This document shows positions 20,001 to 29,340 of a stretch of 64,000 bases of DNA, one piece after another. Position numbers and translations under genes: made by a program. The notes under the pieces are model-generated. The model was not told the DNA's origin. It made no database searches and was given only the letters and a program-made list of their open reading frames with translations. This DNA is from CAYFZR01 sp046760505 [NCBI: Candidatus Hydrothermarchaeota archaeon] (GTDB lineage Archaea; CAYFZR01), in contig JBHIEG010000001.1 in NCBI GenBank assembly GCA_046760505.1, positions 52,023 to 116,022 of the forward strand. Reading direction: 5' to 3'. How positions within the stretch are numbered: position 1 is the first letter of the stretch; each line of letters starts with the position of its first letter.

Positions 20001-20609
20001 ATGGGTCGTAAAATAAAAATCCTACTCATTTTGTTATTCTTATTAGGTATGTTATCCTTGATCATTTTCCCAAAAAGATCAAAGCAATATGAGGCGGAGT
20101 TGATAAGAGGAGGGGGTGAAAATGCTGAAGTAATTACCATTGGAGTTATATCTGATACTCATATACCTAAGAGAGCTCAAAAACTCCCGCGAGAGATCTA
20201 CGAAATATTTGAAAACACTAGCATGATAATTCATGCGGGAGATATGGTAGATACGAGGGTAATAAATGAGTTGGAGAAAATTTCTCGGGTTATAGCGGTT
20301 TATGGGAACATGGATCCTCCTCAAATAAGAGAAAAATTCCCAAAAATTAACTCAATCGAGATTTATGGCTGGAAAATTGGTGTAACACATAATTCAATAA
20401 TAAGGAGTGGTGAAATGAAAGAGATAGCGATGAAAAACGACTTCGATGTCCTGATTTTCGGACACACTCACAGGGCATCTATCGTGAAAGAAAACGGGAG
20501 GATTTACCTAAATCCGGGCAGTCCAACAAACCCCTTACTGGCTAAACCTAGTGTTGCGGTATTAAAAGTGAGTAGAAATAAAATAACTGCTAGAATAGTT
20601 GAGATTTAA
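20001..20609 (+). CDS. YfcE/MJ0936-like phosphodiesterase with N-terminal membrane anchor
   Basis: The catalytic part (from about residue 46) is a calcineurin-like phosphodiesterase with ISDTH, HAGDMVD, YGNMD and GHTH motifs. It is preceded by about 45 extra residues, of which 5-25 form a hydrophobic segment, so the domain would face outside as a signal-anchored protein. This is unusual, since family members are cytoplasmic. A strong Shine-Dalgarno-like AGGAGGGGGTG sits at 20108-20117 before an out-of-frame ATG at 20124, just where a normal start would be. The stop abuts the ATG of the radical SAM gene. Confidence 0.82.
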   Translation: MGRKIKILLILLFLLGMLSLIIFPKRSKQYEAELIRGGGENAEVITIGVISDTHIPKRAQKLPREIYEIFENTSMIIHAGDMVDTRVINELEKISRVIAVYGNMDPPQIREKFPKINSIEIYGWKIGVTHNSIIRSGEMKEIAMKNDFDVLIFGHTHRASIVKENGRIYLNPGSPTNPLLAKPSVAVLKVSRNKITARIVEI

Positions 20610-21590
20610 ATGTTTGCTTTCAAAGCGCTTGCAAATATTATAAAAAGCAGGTATTCTCCTGTTCCTTTGGTTATATGTCACAACATAACTTATAAATGTA
20701 ATTTAAGATGCAAATTCTGTCGTTTTTGGAGAATAAAACCTCAACAAAAAGAACTAACCTTTGAAGAAATTCAACGAATCATCGATGAATCCAGGGAATT
20801 AGGCGCAATAATGTATAATGTATGGGGTACAGAGCCTCTTATGAGAGAAGATCTGCTAAATTGTTTAAGCTATGCAAAAGAAAAGGGCTTAAGAACTTGT
20901 CTCATAACAAACGGCATACTCCTCGAAAATAGGGTTAAAGAACTCTCTAAGTTGATAGATTATTTGATCGTATCTGTAGACGGACTGGATGATACATACG
21001 AGAAGATAAGAGGTATTAACTTTAGAACAATACTAAGGGCTCTTGAAAAGGTAAAAGAGTATAAAATTAAAACTACGTTGAACTACGTTATATGCGGTCT
21101 AAATCTAGGAGGAATACGAAAAACCATATCTTTCGCAAACGATATGGGCTTTTACATAAGTTTTGAACCAGTTCATTATTTTCCCGAAATAGAGGAAGAC
21201 TGGGAAGAAATAAAAATAAAGGACCAAGACTCTTATATTAAGGCGATAGAGACAATCATCGAGATGAAGAAGGAAGGATACAAGATTGCAAATTCTTTTA
21301 AGTACTTGTCCCTGTTGAAAGAAAATAGAAGAGACTTCAGATGTAGTGTGGGAAACTTTCTCTTGCATATAGAGCCAGATGGCTCTGTTTACATTCCATG
21401 CGGTAAATGGGGCAAGATTGGCTCTGCAAGAGAGAACTCGCTAAGGAATATATGGTTCTCTAGTGAGGCGAAAAAAAGGAGAAATCATGCCAAAGATTGT
21501 AGAGATTGTCTTTTCTCGGGTTATATTGAGTCTTCCCTCCTATATTCTTTTAATTTAAGTGCACTGAAAAATTTTTTCATGAATATATAG
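20610..21590 (+). CDS. Radical SAM protein with C-terminal SPASM-like cysteines
   Basis: The 326-residue protein has the radical SAM cluster motif CNLRCKFCRFW near residue 31. Conserved GTEPLMREDL and VDGLDDTYEKIRG are typical of the PqqE/HpnH-like branch. C-terminal cysteines (CSVGNF, YIPCGKWG, CRDCLF) suggest an auxiliary cluster. No modification target is evident. It begins immediately after the phosphoesterase stop, so the two are translationally coupled. A role in lipid or peptide modification cannot be decided. Confidence 0.85.
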   Translation: MFAFKALANIIKSRYSPVPLVICHNITYKCNLRCKFCRFWRIKPQQKELTFEEIQRIIDESRELGAIMYNVWGTEPLMREDLLNCLSYAKEKGLRTCLITNGILLENRVKELSKLIDYLIVSVDGLDDTYEKIRGINFRTILRALEKVKEYKIKTTLNYVICGLNLGGIRKTISFANDMGFYISFEPVHYFPEIEEDWEEIKIKDQDSYIKAIETIIEMKKEGYKIANSFKYLSLLKENRRDFRCSVGNFLLHIEPDGSVYIPCGKWGKIGSARENSLRNIWFSSEAKKRRNHAKDCRDCLFSGYIESSLLYSFNLSALKNFFMNI

Positions 21591-21610
21591 AAGAGCAAAA
21601 AGGGATATTT

Positions 21611-22333
21611 TTAAATTAATCTCGAAATCTCTATTCCGTAGTCCGTAATTTCAAAAAGAAACCAGTATGTGAGTGGTTTTTTCCCAATCATTGACTTTAT
21701 CCTCAGTTGTCTTTCAAGCCTTTCTTTTTCCACATATCTTACCTCGACCAAGGAGTCCATTATAGATTCTATTTGTGCGACTGTTTGTGGATCTAGAGCT
21801 TTTTCATGCAGGATATAGAAATTTATTCCATTGAGCCTTTTTAATTTTGCTTTAAATTTCATAATGTGTCTCAGGAGTTCTTTTGTTTCTACATAATACA
21901 AAAGAGTGGTTAAATCATCCACCAGAACCAAGAAGTGGTGACCCTTTACTCTATCGAGTACCTCATCCATTACCTTTGAAACTCTGATCAAATTCGTTGG
22001 ATCGTCTATTACGTATTCAGCATCGCTTTTTTGGATTTCTTCTCTTCCTATGAGTCCTGAATAACCATCCACTATTATAAAAGATCCTTCCTCCTCAAAT
22101 TTTGTGGTATCCCATCCAAAATATCCCATCTTACTCCTTACATCACCGGGAGAATTCCTCAGGGTAAAATATATACCATACTCTCCTCTTATCAAGGCGT
22201 TGTACAAAATCTGCCTGCACAATATACCTTTTCCAACTCCAACATCTCCAAAAACTAGGACGTATTGGCTTCTCGGAAACCCGCCGAAAATTCGATCGTC
22301 AATCTCCTTTATCCCTGTAACCAATAAATCCAT
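21611..22333 (-). CDS. KaiC/GvpD-like RecA-family ATPase with altered Walker A
   Basis: The protein has 240 residues from ATG 22333 (MDLLVTGIKEIDDRIFGGF, the usual KaiC-domain opening). A longer form from ATG 22366 adds 11 residues. The P-loop reads GDVGVGKG: the Ser/Thr that holds Mg2+ is replaced by Gly. Walker B is HFLVLVDDLTTLL. KaiC-like archaeal ATPases often act in signalling, and this copy may bind nucleotide poorly. It converges with the radical SAM gene, 20 nt away. Confidence 0.8.
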   Translation of the reverse strand: MDLLVTGIKEIDDRIFGGFPRSQYVLVFGDVGVGKGILCRQILYNALIRGEYGIYFTLRNSPGDVRSKMGYFGWDTTKFEEEGSFIIVDGYSGLIGREEIQKSDAEYVIDDPTNLIRVSKVMDEVLDRVKGHHFLVLVDDLTTLLYYVETKELLRHIMKFKAKLKRLNGINFYILHEKALDPQTVAQIESIMDSLVEVRYVEKERLERQLRIKSMIGKKPLTYWFLFEITDYGIEISRLI

Positions 22334-22389
22334 ATATATTAATGAATCGAAACATGATAAAAACATTTTGTAATCAATATTGTAGTAAA

Positions 22390-24234
22390 CTAAAGAAGAG
22401 TTCTAAGTCTCCTCTGGCTATTTATGATGTCTAGGAAAGCTCCTATGTCACCGATCTTTAATGCATAACTGGCTTTCTTAAGAGCACTTGAAATCTCTCG
22501 TAATCTCTTTTGATCTGCATGCATTACCTCTTTACTCAAAATTTCTAGGGAATATGCAGTATCCCCAATTATTTTTCTTATCTTTGGATCCTTTGCTTGC
22601 ATAGAAATTCTTTCAAGTTGTTTTGAAATATGAAATAGCGACTCAGAAGCTTTCTCCCTATCTTTGAGTAAAAGATCAGAGATTTCTTCGAATTGATCAG
22701 ACAATTTCGCTAAAACAAAGAAGAACTGTGGAGGCTTTTGGATGAGGTTCTTTAAATCTTCGGTTCGAACCACAATGTATTCTCCAAATCTGGCAAGGAC
22801 GTACTCTCTTGGTACGTTTTTTCTCTCCAGTATTGCGTATCTAATGTTAGCGTTTTTAGATTGGGTTATTATCCATGGCTGTAGTACTTCACGCCACGCT
22901 CCGTTGTCGGTTCTTCTATCCGTGAAGAGAGATATTGCACATGCTGTAAATCCATTTTCTACGTGGAGTATTTCATTTTGGTATGTGTTTTCCATGATCC
23001 AATTGTATAATTCCAATGAATCTCTGGAAATAGCCCTGTCTTGACGTAAAATCTGCTTATCAGATAGAGCAAGAATTTCCAAGTGTAAGGGCGTGGGCAC
23101 CTTTCTTATTTTCATAAGATAATTCTTTCCTTCAAAAAATTCCCTCCCCCTAGGTATTCCTCCTACTTCTTGTATAAGTTGTCTTGGCAAGTTTTCCTTC
23201 ATTTGTTTAAACTCTTTTGCAGAAAGCGTTTCCTCAGGAAAAGGTCTTATAGTAATGCTCGGAGAAAATGTGAGTGAAAGTATTATCAATAAACATAAGA
23301 CCAAATGAAAGCCGTATTTTCCAAAATCATTTGCCAAGTTTCTCGCGCCTACAGCACATGGTATAGTTATTGCCGAAGGAAAATGGATCCAGAATCTCCA
23401 TGAATAAGTATACGCAGTTGGAATCAACCCGATTACACTTGCTATCAACAAAACATCCACATCTCTTCTTGACTTAAATAGAGAGTAAATTCCGATTATA
23501 CCAAACAAAGCTATGATCAGATCCAAATTTATGTCTCTAAGAGCATGGATCCTTCCATGTATCCAGTTGAAATTTGAAATTACATGAAGTCCCCAAGGCA
23601 AAAATAGGAAGAGAGATATTGAGAGTACCTTGAAAAACCTCTTTAAATATTCTCTTTTTATCAAACTGAATATCAACAAGCCAAGTATGGCTGTCCAAGG
23701 AGCGGCCAAATGCGTCCATAAGGAAATCGTCAGCAACAATATTGCGATCCTTTCACTTTTTATAAATGACCAAAATATCAGGGGATATATCCCAAAGATC
23801 AGAGATGTCGGTGCTATGGATAGTTGCCACCAAAAATAGTTTTCAGGCATACTTAAAAATAAAACACTTAGTAAGGCTATTTTATCATCAAAAAAATCCT
23901 TGGAAACAAACCATATAATAAAAAAAGAAGTGATATACATAATGATTCCATAAAGTCTTTGTATCGTCAGAAATTCTAAACCAAGTAAATGTGAGGATGC
24001 AAATATGGTGTGTAAAAGAGGAGGATATAAATGGGGTCTTCCAACCGGTGCAAACTCATAGTAGTCCCACAGAAGGGATTGGTGATCTGTAAACATTCTT
24101 GCAACCATCTGGTGATAAGTCCAGTCTTTTTGATCGTTTGGTAGTGCATCAAAATTTAATACAAGCAAAATAAGATGGATGAGTATAATAGAAAAAGCAA
24201 TCACCTCGTACTTAGAGAGATTTCTTGAGCCCAT
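22390..24234 (-). CDS. GT-C-like multi-spanning membrane protein
   Basis: The protein has 614 residues with about ten transmembrane segments in the first 330. A first external loop after helix 1 holds acidic and aromatic residues (NDQKDWTYHQ). A soluble C-terminal region of about 270 residues ends in a helical bundle. The layout matches PMT/ArnT/AglB-type GT-C glycosyltransferases. I cannot identify a diagnostic catalytic motif, so the function is tentative. It stands alone between the KaiC-like gene and trkA. Confidence 0.6.
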   Translation of the reverse strand: MGSRNLSKYEVIAFSIILIHLILLVLNFDALPNDQKDWTYHQMVARMFTDHQSLLWDYYEFAPVGRPHLYPPLLHTIFASSHLLGLEFLTIQRLYGIIMYITSFFIIWFVSKDFFDDKIALLSVLFLSMPENYFWWQLSIAPTSLIFGIYPLIFWSFIKSERIAILLLTISLWTHLAAPWTAILGLLIFSLIKREYLKRFFKVLSISLFLFLPWGLHVISNFNWIHGRIHALRDINLDLIIALFGIIGIYSLFKSRRDVDVLLIASVIGLIPTAYTYSWRFWIHFPSAITIPCAVGARNLANDFGKYGFHLVLCLLIILSLTFSPSITIRPFPEETLSAKEFKQMKENLPRQLIQEVGGIPRGREFFEGKNYLMKIRKVPTPLHLEILALSDKQILRQDRAISRDSLELYNWIMENTYQNEILHVENGFTACAISLFTDRRTDNGAWREVLQPWIITQSKNANIRYAILERKNVPREYVLARFGEYIVVRTEDLKNLIQKPPQFFFVLAKLSDQFEEISDLLLKDREKASESLFHISKQLERISMQAKDPKIRKIIGDTAYSLEILSKEVMHADQKRLREISSALKKASYALKIGDIGAFLDIINSQRRLRTLL

Positions 24235-24293
24235 GATGAAGAAGTATATCTCGCAAAATTATAGTTTTTGTTGAATAAAGGAAGCATAAAAAA

Positions 24294-24303
24294 ACTTATA
24301 TTT
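24294..24303 (+). promoter_or_regulatory. TATA box of trkA-trkH
   Basis: AAACTTATAT ends about 20 nt before the trkA ATG. No ribosome-binding site is present, so the transcript is probably leaderless. Confidence 0.5.
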
Positions 24304-24322
24304 TGGACAGAATACTGAGGTT

Positions 24323-25660
24323 ATGCGAATTATAATTGGCGGGGCCGGGGAAACAGGGAGAAATCTTGCAATAGCATTTGTAGAAGAAGGCAACGATGTA
24401 ATTATCATCGAAAAAGATAGAGAAGTCTGCGATAAAATAAAAGAAGAAATTGATGCACTTGTTATTGAGGGAAACTGCGCCAGTTATAAGATCTTTGAGT
24501 CAGGAAACCTTGAAGGATCTGATCTTTTTATTGCCACGACCGACAATGATGAGGTAAACATACTTGCATGTATGGTCTCAAAACATTTCGATGTAAAAAA
24601 GACGATTTGCAGAATCAGTAACTTTGAGTACCTTGATAAGCCTATGAGTTCTGCTCCAAAATTCAAGCGATTAGGCATAGATTTAGCGATGTCTCCTGAG
24701 TTGATAGCTTCAGAGAAGATTGCAAGAATTTTAGAGCACAGATACGCAATAGACTGTGAGTATTTTTCTGAGGAAGATATAAAGATGATTGAATTTCCTA
24801 TTTTAAATCCAGATATCCATGATCACTCTTTAGAAGAGAGAATTTTCCCAAAAGAGAGCATTATAGTTGGAATAAGCAGAGGGGATCAGTTAATAATCCC
24901 CAGAGGAAAAGACAAACTTTTCCTAAATGATAAGATAGTTATCTTGGCGAAATCTGAAGTGGGTCCTCTCCTAGAATCTATATGCTGTGGAACTACTGGT
25001 TTAAAGCCGATAAGCAAGGTGATGGTAGTCGGAGCTGGGACAATAGGATTTTATCTGGCGAAATTGCTGAGTGAAAGGGGAATAAAAACCATACTGGTCG
25101 AAAAAAATAAAAAAACAGCCGAAAAAATGGCTAAAGAGTTGCCAAAGGTGCTGGTGCTTTTTGCAGACGGTAAGAACATAGAAGTGCTGAAATCCGAGAA
25201 AGGAATTGATGCCTACGTGGCATGCACAGGAAGCGACGAGACAAACCTCTTAGGATGCATATTGGCCAAAAGATTAGGAATTCCAAAGAGCATTGCCTTG
25301 GTACACAATCCAAGTCACCAACTTCACTTTGAAATGGGCGGAATTGATTCAGTAATATGTCCTAGGCTAGAAATTGTAAGTGAAGTTTTAAGGTTTACCA
25401 GAGAGACAGAAATACTGTCTTTAAGCTTTCTCACCGGTAAGAGAGCAGAAATAGTTGAATACATGGTCTCCGAGAATAAGAAAATTGTTGGTAAAAGATT
25501 AAAAGATATAAAAATGCCAAAAGACTCCATTGTGGGAATGATCATTAGGGGAAATAAAACCATTATACCCAGCGGGAATGAAGTAATTCAGGCTAGAGAT
25601 AAGGTGATCGTTTTCACCCTTACTAAGTGCATCGATGATGTTGAGAATATATTTAAGTGA
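24323..25660 (+). CDS. trkA: Trk potassium uptake regulatory protein TrkA
   Basis: This cytoplasmic NAD-binding gating subunit has two RCK modules in 445 residues. Each opens with a Rossmann motif: GAGETG at residue 5 and VVGAGTIGFYLAKLL near 235. TrkA-C domains lie near 140-215 and 370-445. It precedes trkH by 6 nt, forming the potassium-uptake operon. Confidence 0.95.
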   Translation: MRIIIGGAGETGRNLAIAFVEEGNDVIIIEKDREVCDKIKEEIDALVIEGNCASYKIFESGNLEGSDLFIATTDNDEVNILACMVSKHFDVKKTICRISNFEYLDKPMSSAPKFKRLGIDLAMSPELIASEKIARILEHRYAIDCEYFSEEDIKMIEFPILNPDIHDHSLEERIFPKESIIVGISRGDQLIIPRGKDKLFLNDKIVILAKSEVGPLLESICCGTTGLKPISKVMVVGAGTIGFYLAKLLSERGIKTILVEKNKKTAEKMAKELPKVLVLFADGKNIEVLKSEKGIDAYVACTGSDETNLLGCILAKRLGIPKSIALVHNPSHQLHFEMGGIDSVICPRLEIVSEVLRFTRETEILSLSFLTGKRAEIVEYMVSENKKIVGKRLKDIKMPKDSIVGMIIRGNKTIIPSGNEVIQARDKVIVFTLTKCIDDVENIFK

Positions 25661-25666
25661 TTTTTC

Positions 25667-27112
25667 ATGTCTTTCAGGGAAGTCATCAGATCCTTAGGTA
25701 CAATTACAAAGTTTTATGGGGCTTTATTTGTTCTTCCAACCCTTGTTGCATTAATATACGGAGAGTATAATCCTGCTATCGTATTCGTTTCCGTTGGAAT
25801 TTTTGCATTTTTGATGGGGAAAATTCTTGAGACGGTAGGTCCCGAGCTTGAAGAGATTCATATAAGAGAGGGTTTCATGATCGTTGCCTTAAGCTGGCTT
25901 GTTGCAGCATTACTTGGTTCATTTCCCTTCTACTTTACCCATGTAATGCCTAATTTTTACGATGCTTTTTTTGAGGCGATGTCAGGCATCACGACTACTG
26001 GTGCCACGGTTGTTACCGACATGGATGGAATACCGAGAAGCATACTTTTCTGGAGAGGATTAATCCAGTGGATCGGCGGTATGGGGATTATTGTCCTATC
26101 AATCGCTGTTTTGCCTGAATTAACGATAGTAGGGAGGCATCTCTTTAGAGCAGAAGTGCCTGGAGTGGCTACAGAGAAAATAGTGCCCAGAATTAGAAAT
26201 ACCGCCATAATTTTATGGTCCGTGTATGCATTCTTCTCCATTGGGGAAGTACTTCTCTTAAAAATTGCAGGGATGTCGATTTACGATGCTATTTGCCATA
26301 CATTTACCACAATGGCTACTGGCGGCTTTTCCACAAAACTGCAGAGCATAGGGTACTACAATTCTCCAACGATCGAGTTTATAATATGTACCTTTATGTT
26401 TATTGCAGGCACGAACTTTGCATTACACTACCACGGAATTAGAGGCAACTTTAGAGCGTACCTGAGGGATTCAGAATTTAGATTCTACTTGGCGATTATT
26501 ATCATATCAGTGTCTTTAGTCTCGCTGAATTTATATCTCAACCATATATACAATCCCTCTACAGCGTTTAGGTACTCCCTCTTCCAAGTGATGTCTATTC
26601 TCACGACAACAGGATACACCACCGCGGACTTCAACAACTGGACGGATTTTTCCAAAATGATCCTCCTTCTTCTTATGTTCATTGGAGGTTGCGCTGGCTC
26701 TACCGGAGGATCAATCAAAAACATAAGGATATTTTTATTGTTAAAACTCATTCATCGGGAAGTACGAAAACTAGTGCATCCAAGCGCGGTTCTTCCATTA
26801 AGAATAGGTGATGATGTCATTTCAGATGAAGTTATCATAAACGTAGGAGCCTTCTTCTTTCTCTATATGATAATATTCATCATCTCAACTCTTTTTGTTG
26901 CCTCTCACGGATACGACATTGTTACATCTATATCTGCTGTAGCAGCCACACAAGGGAATGTTGGTCCTGGGTTGGGGCTTGTTGGCCCCTCATTTAATTA
27001 CGCTTTTTTCTCTCCCCAAGTAAAACTTCTATTGGCAACTTGTATGTGGATTGGTCGTTTAGAACTTTTTACGGTTATATTGCTTCTTTTCCCTAGCACA
27101 TGGAGAGCCTGA
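25667..27112 (+). CDS. trkH: Trk potassium uptake channel subunit TrkH
   Basis: This 481-residue membrane protein has about ten hydrophobic segments. The four pore-loop repeats of the Trk/Ktr/HKT family are visible (SGITTTGATV, TTMATGGFST, TTTGYTTADF, AATQGNVGPG). Together with TrkA it takes up K+. Confidence 0.95.
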   Translation: MSFREVIRSLGTITKFYGALFVLPTLVALIYGEYNPAIVFVSVGIFAFLMGKILETVGPELEEIHIREGFMIVALSWLVAALLGSFPFYFTHVMPNFYDAFFEAMSGITTTGATVVTDMDGIPRSILFWRGLIQWIGGMGIIVLSIAVLPELTIVGRHLFRAEVPGVATEKIVPRIRNTAIILWSVYAFFSIGEVLLLKIAGMSIYDAICHTFTTMATGGFSTKLQSIGYYNSPTIEFIICTFMFIAGTNFALHYHGIRGNFRAYLRDSEFRFYLAIIIISVSLVSLNLYLNHIYNPSTAFRYSLFQVMSILTTTGYTTADFNNWTDFSKMILLLLMFIGGCAGSTGGSIKNIRIFLLLKLIHREVRKLVHPSAVLPLRIGDDVISDEVIINVGAFFFLYMIIFIISTLFVASHGYDIVTSISAVAATQGNVGPGLGLVGPSFNYAFFSPQVKLLLATCMWIGRLELFTVILLLFPSTWRA

Positions 27113-27122
27113 AGCTTAAAAA

Positions 27123-28289
27123 TTACCTTAACTTGTGAAGAAACGATTCCATCCTAGATATTGCTTCATTTATTGCTTCTCTTGAAGCAGCATAAGCACA
27201 TCTCACGAATCCTTCGCCTGCACTCCCAAATGCATCTCCCGGTACCACTGCAACCTTTTTCTCCTTGAGCAGTCTTTCTGCAAATTCTTTAGATGTGAGT
27301 CCTGATATGTCAATTGATGGAAAAGCGTAGAATGCCCCTTTTGGCTCAAATGTGTATAGCCCTATTTTGTTCAACCCTTTTACTATTAATCTTCTTCTTC
27401 TGTTGTATTCCTTTACCATTGCCTTCATCTCTTTCTCACCGTTCTGAATTGCCTCTATTGCCGCGAATTGACCAGTTATGGGGGCACATAGCATGCTATA
27501 CTGATGAATTTTCATCATAGCCTCTATAATCTCAGGAGTAGATGCTGCATATCCTATTCGAAGACCAGTCATAGCATATGCCTTAGAGAATCCGTTTAAC
27601 AATATTGTATTCTCTTCCATACCATTTAAAGAAGAAAAGCAGGTGTGTTTTCCTTCGTATGTGAGTTTATCATAAACTTCGTCTGATATTACGATCAAAT
27701 TGTGTTCGTTTACAACATCCGCGATTTCTTCTAGGTCTTTTTTACCCATCGTGGCTCCTGTAGGATTATTGGGATAGCCAATTACTATTGCCTTTGTTTT
27801 GTCTGTTATTTTTTCTTCAATCTGTTCAGCAGTTACCTTGAACTCATTTGAAAGAAATGTAGGCACTTCTACAGGTTTTCCACCAGCAAAGATTATGCAA
27901 GGTTTGTACATTACATAGCAAGGCTCAGGTACGATTACCTCATCTCCAACATCAACTATCGCCCTCACTGCTAAATCGTATCCCTCGCTCACCCCAGTGG
28001 TGATCAGCAGCTGATCTGAGGGGTCGTAGTAAACAGAATAGTCAGAATAAAGTTGCTGAGAAATCGCCTCCCTCAATTCAAGCAACCCATAGTTAGATGT
28101 ATAGGTTGTATATCCCTTCTCTAGAGAGTAGATAGCTGCTTCCCTTATGTGCCAAGGAGTAACAAAGTCAGGCTCCCCTACACCTAGGGAAACAACATCT
28201 TCCATGCCGATGACCATCTCAAAAAATTCACGAATACCAGAGGGTGGTACTTTTTTTATTCTATCAGCTATCTTGGATTTATCCCTCAT
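27123..28289 (-). CDS. PLP-dependent class I/II aminotransferase
   Basis: The 388-residue protein is of the aspartate/aromatic aminotransferase fold type I, subgroup I-gamma. It has GVGEPDF at the start, GYPNNPTGAT, the PLP lysine in NGFSKAYAMTGLRIGY and the C-terminal RCAYA. The exact substrate is uncertain. It overlaps the upstream Lrp gene by 4 nt, suggesting that the regulator senses a substrate or product. Confidence 0.9.
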   Translation of the reverse strand: MRDKSKIADRIKKVPPSGIREFFEMVIGMEDVVSLGVGEPDFVTPWHIREAAIYSLEKGYTTYTSNYGLLELREAISQQLYSDYSVYYDPSDQLLITTGVSEGYDLAVRAIVDVGDEVIVPEPCYVMYKPCIIFAGGKPVEVPTFLSNEFKVTAEQIEEKITDKTKAIVIGYPNNPTGATMGKKDLEEIADVVNEHNLIVISDEVYDKLTYEGKHTCFSSLNGMEENTILLNGFSKAYAMTGLRIGYAASTPEIIEAMMKIHQYSMLCAPITGQFAAIEAIQNGEKEMKAMVKEYNRRRRLIVKGLNKIGLYTFEPKGAFYAFPSIDISGLTSKEFAERLLKEKKVAVVPGDAFGSAGEGFVRCAYAASREAINEAISRMESFLHKLR

Positions 28290-28786
28290 GGAGTTATCGC
28301 CAACCTCTTGTTATCCTCTTTTACGTAAATGATGTCTCCATCTTCCTTGTATTTTTTCAAGAGGAAGTGCGTGAATGTGCCTCCCACTTGTTCTAAGGGG
28401 GCTAATTTTTCAGCCACAAAAAAAGCCACATCTTTCATGCTCTTTCCTTCCACAAGTACCGTGAGGTCGTATTCACCTGAAACCAAATATATCGTTCTCA
28501 CTTCTGGAAAGTTTGCTATTCTCTCCGCAGGATGATCATACCCGGTTCCTCTCGCAGGGGTAATCTTAACGTCTATTAAGGCGTAAACTTTTTCTTCTCC
28601 AACCTTTTCCCAATCAACTACAGCCTTATATCTCCTTATTATGCCCTCTTTTTCCAGTCTGTATATCCTCTTTTCGACTTCTTCTTCCGATAAGTTTAGC
28701 ATTGTGGCAATCTCACTTCTGCTCGTCTTTGCATCGCGCTCTAATATATACAGAATCTCTTTTGTTTTCTCATCCATCGAGATCAC
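28286..28786 (-). CDS. AsnC/Lrp family regulator coupled to an aminotransferase
   Basis: The 166-residue protein has an HTH at residues 5-60 (SRSEIATMLNLSEEEVEKRIYRLEKEGI contains it) and a RAM domain with VSGEYDLTVL. A clear Shine-Dalgarno (GAGGTGATCTCG) precedes the ATG. It is the first gene of a two-gene operon with the aminotransferase. Such pairs usually autoregulate. Confidence 0.92.
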   Translation of the reverse strand: MISMDEKTKEILYILERDAKTSRSEIATMLNLSEEEVEKRIYRLEKEGIIRRYKAVVDWEKVGEEKVYALIDVKITPARGTGYDHPAERIANFPEVRTIYLVSGEYDLTVLVEGKSMKDVAFFVAEKLAPLEQVGGTFTHFLLKKYKEDGDIIYVKEDNKRLAITP

Positions 28787-29109
28787 CTCTGGTTACCCTT
28801 GTAATACATGCCCAACATAATTAAAGTTTACGACATAAACATGATCATCAATGATTTTTAAGTTAGAGTGCTTTACCATAATCCCCCATATTGAATAATG
28901 GTTTTACACCGATGTGTATACTTTCTAACTAACTTAACCAGATATTAATACACTTTATCATTGCATAAATGTTAAGCAATTTGTCACCTAATCCATATCA
29001 ACCTCTCATTTTTCCATAAAACTTATATACTAAGAGATTGAGAAAGAGTTATTGTGCTCTGTCGTATGAGCTAGTAAATATAGGAAAGGTTAGCTGGAGG
29101 TGAAAACAT
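28787..29109. other. Divergent promoter region between lrp and histone genes
   Basis: This is 323 bases of AT-rich sequence without a gene that I can see. It contains a histone TATA (29022-29030), a leader with the Shine-Dalgarno GGAGGTGA (29096-29103), and the lrp Shine-Dalgarno at 28787-28800. No tRNA, C/D-box pair or strong hairpin is evident. Confidence 0.5.
29022..29030 (+). promoter_or_regulatory. TATA box of the histone gene
   Basis: CTTATATAC lies about 80 nt before the ATG, predicting a leader of about 55 nt that includes the Shine-Dalgarno. This leadered design differs from the leaderless promoters nearby and fits strong expression. Confidence 0.5.
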
Positions 29110-29316
29110 ATGGCGGAGTTGCCTATAGCACCAGTCGATAGGATTGTGAGGAAGGCAGGTGCAGAGCGAGTAAGTGAGGATGCAAAAGAGGCATTGGCTG
29201 AACTCCTAGAAGAATATGGAGTTGGAATTGCCCAAGAAGCTGTCAAACTCGCTAAACACGCTGGAAGAAAGACTGTAAAGGCCATAGATATAAAACTCGC
29301 TGTGAAACGCGCTTAA
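29110..29316 (+). CDS. Archaeal histone
   Basis: This 68-residue histone fold (HMf type) wraps and compacts DNA as dimers and larger assemblies. Typical residues are [21 protein letters not shown] and [17 protein letters not shown]. There are no tails. It is a single gene with its own promoter. Confidence 0.98.
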   Translation: MAELPIAPVDRIVRKAGAERVSEDAKEALAELLEEYGVGIAQEAVKLAKHAGRKTVKAIDIKLAVKRA

Positions 29317-29322
29317 TCCTTC

Positions 29323-29340
29323 CATTTTCTTATTTTTTTA
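29323..29340 (+). terminator. T-rich terminator after the histone gene
   Basis: Runs CATTTTCTTATTTTTTTA begin about 7 nt after the stop codon and overlap the end of the convergent AmrS-like gene. Confidence 0.5.
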
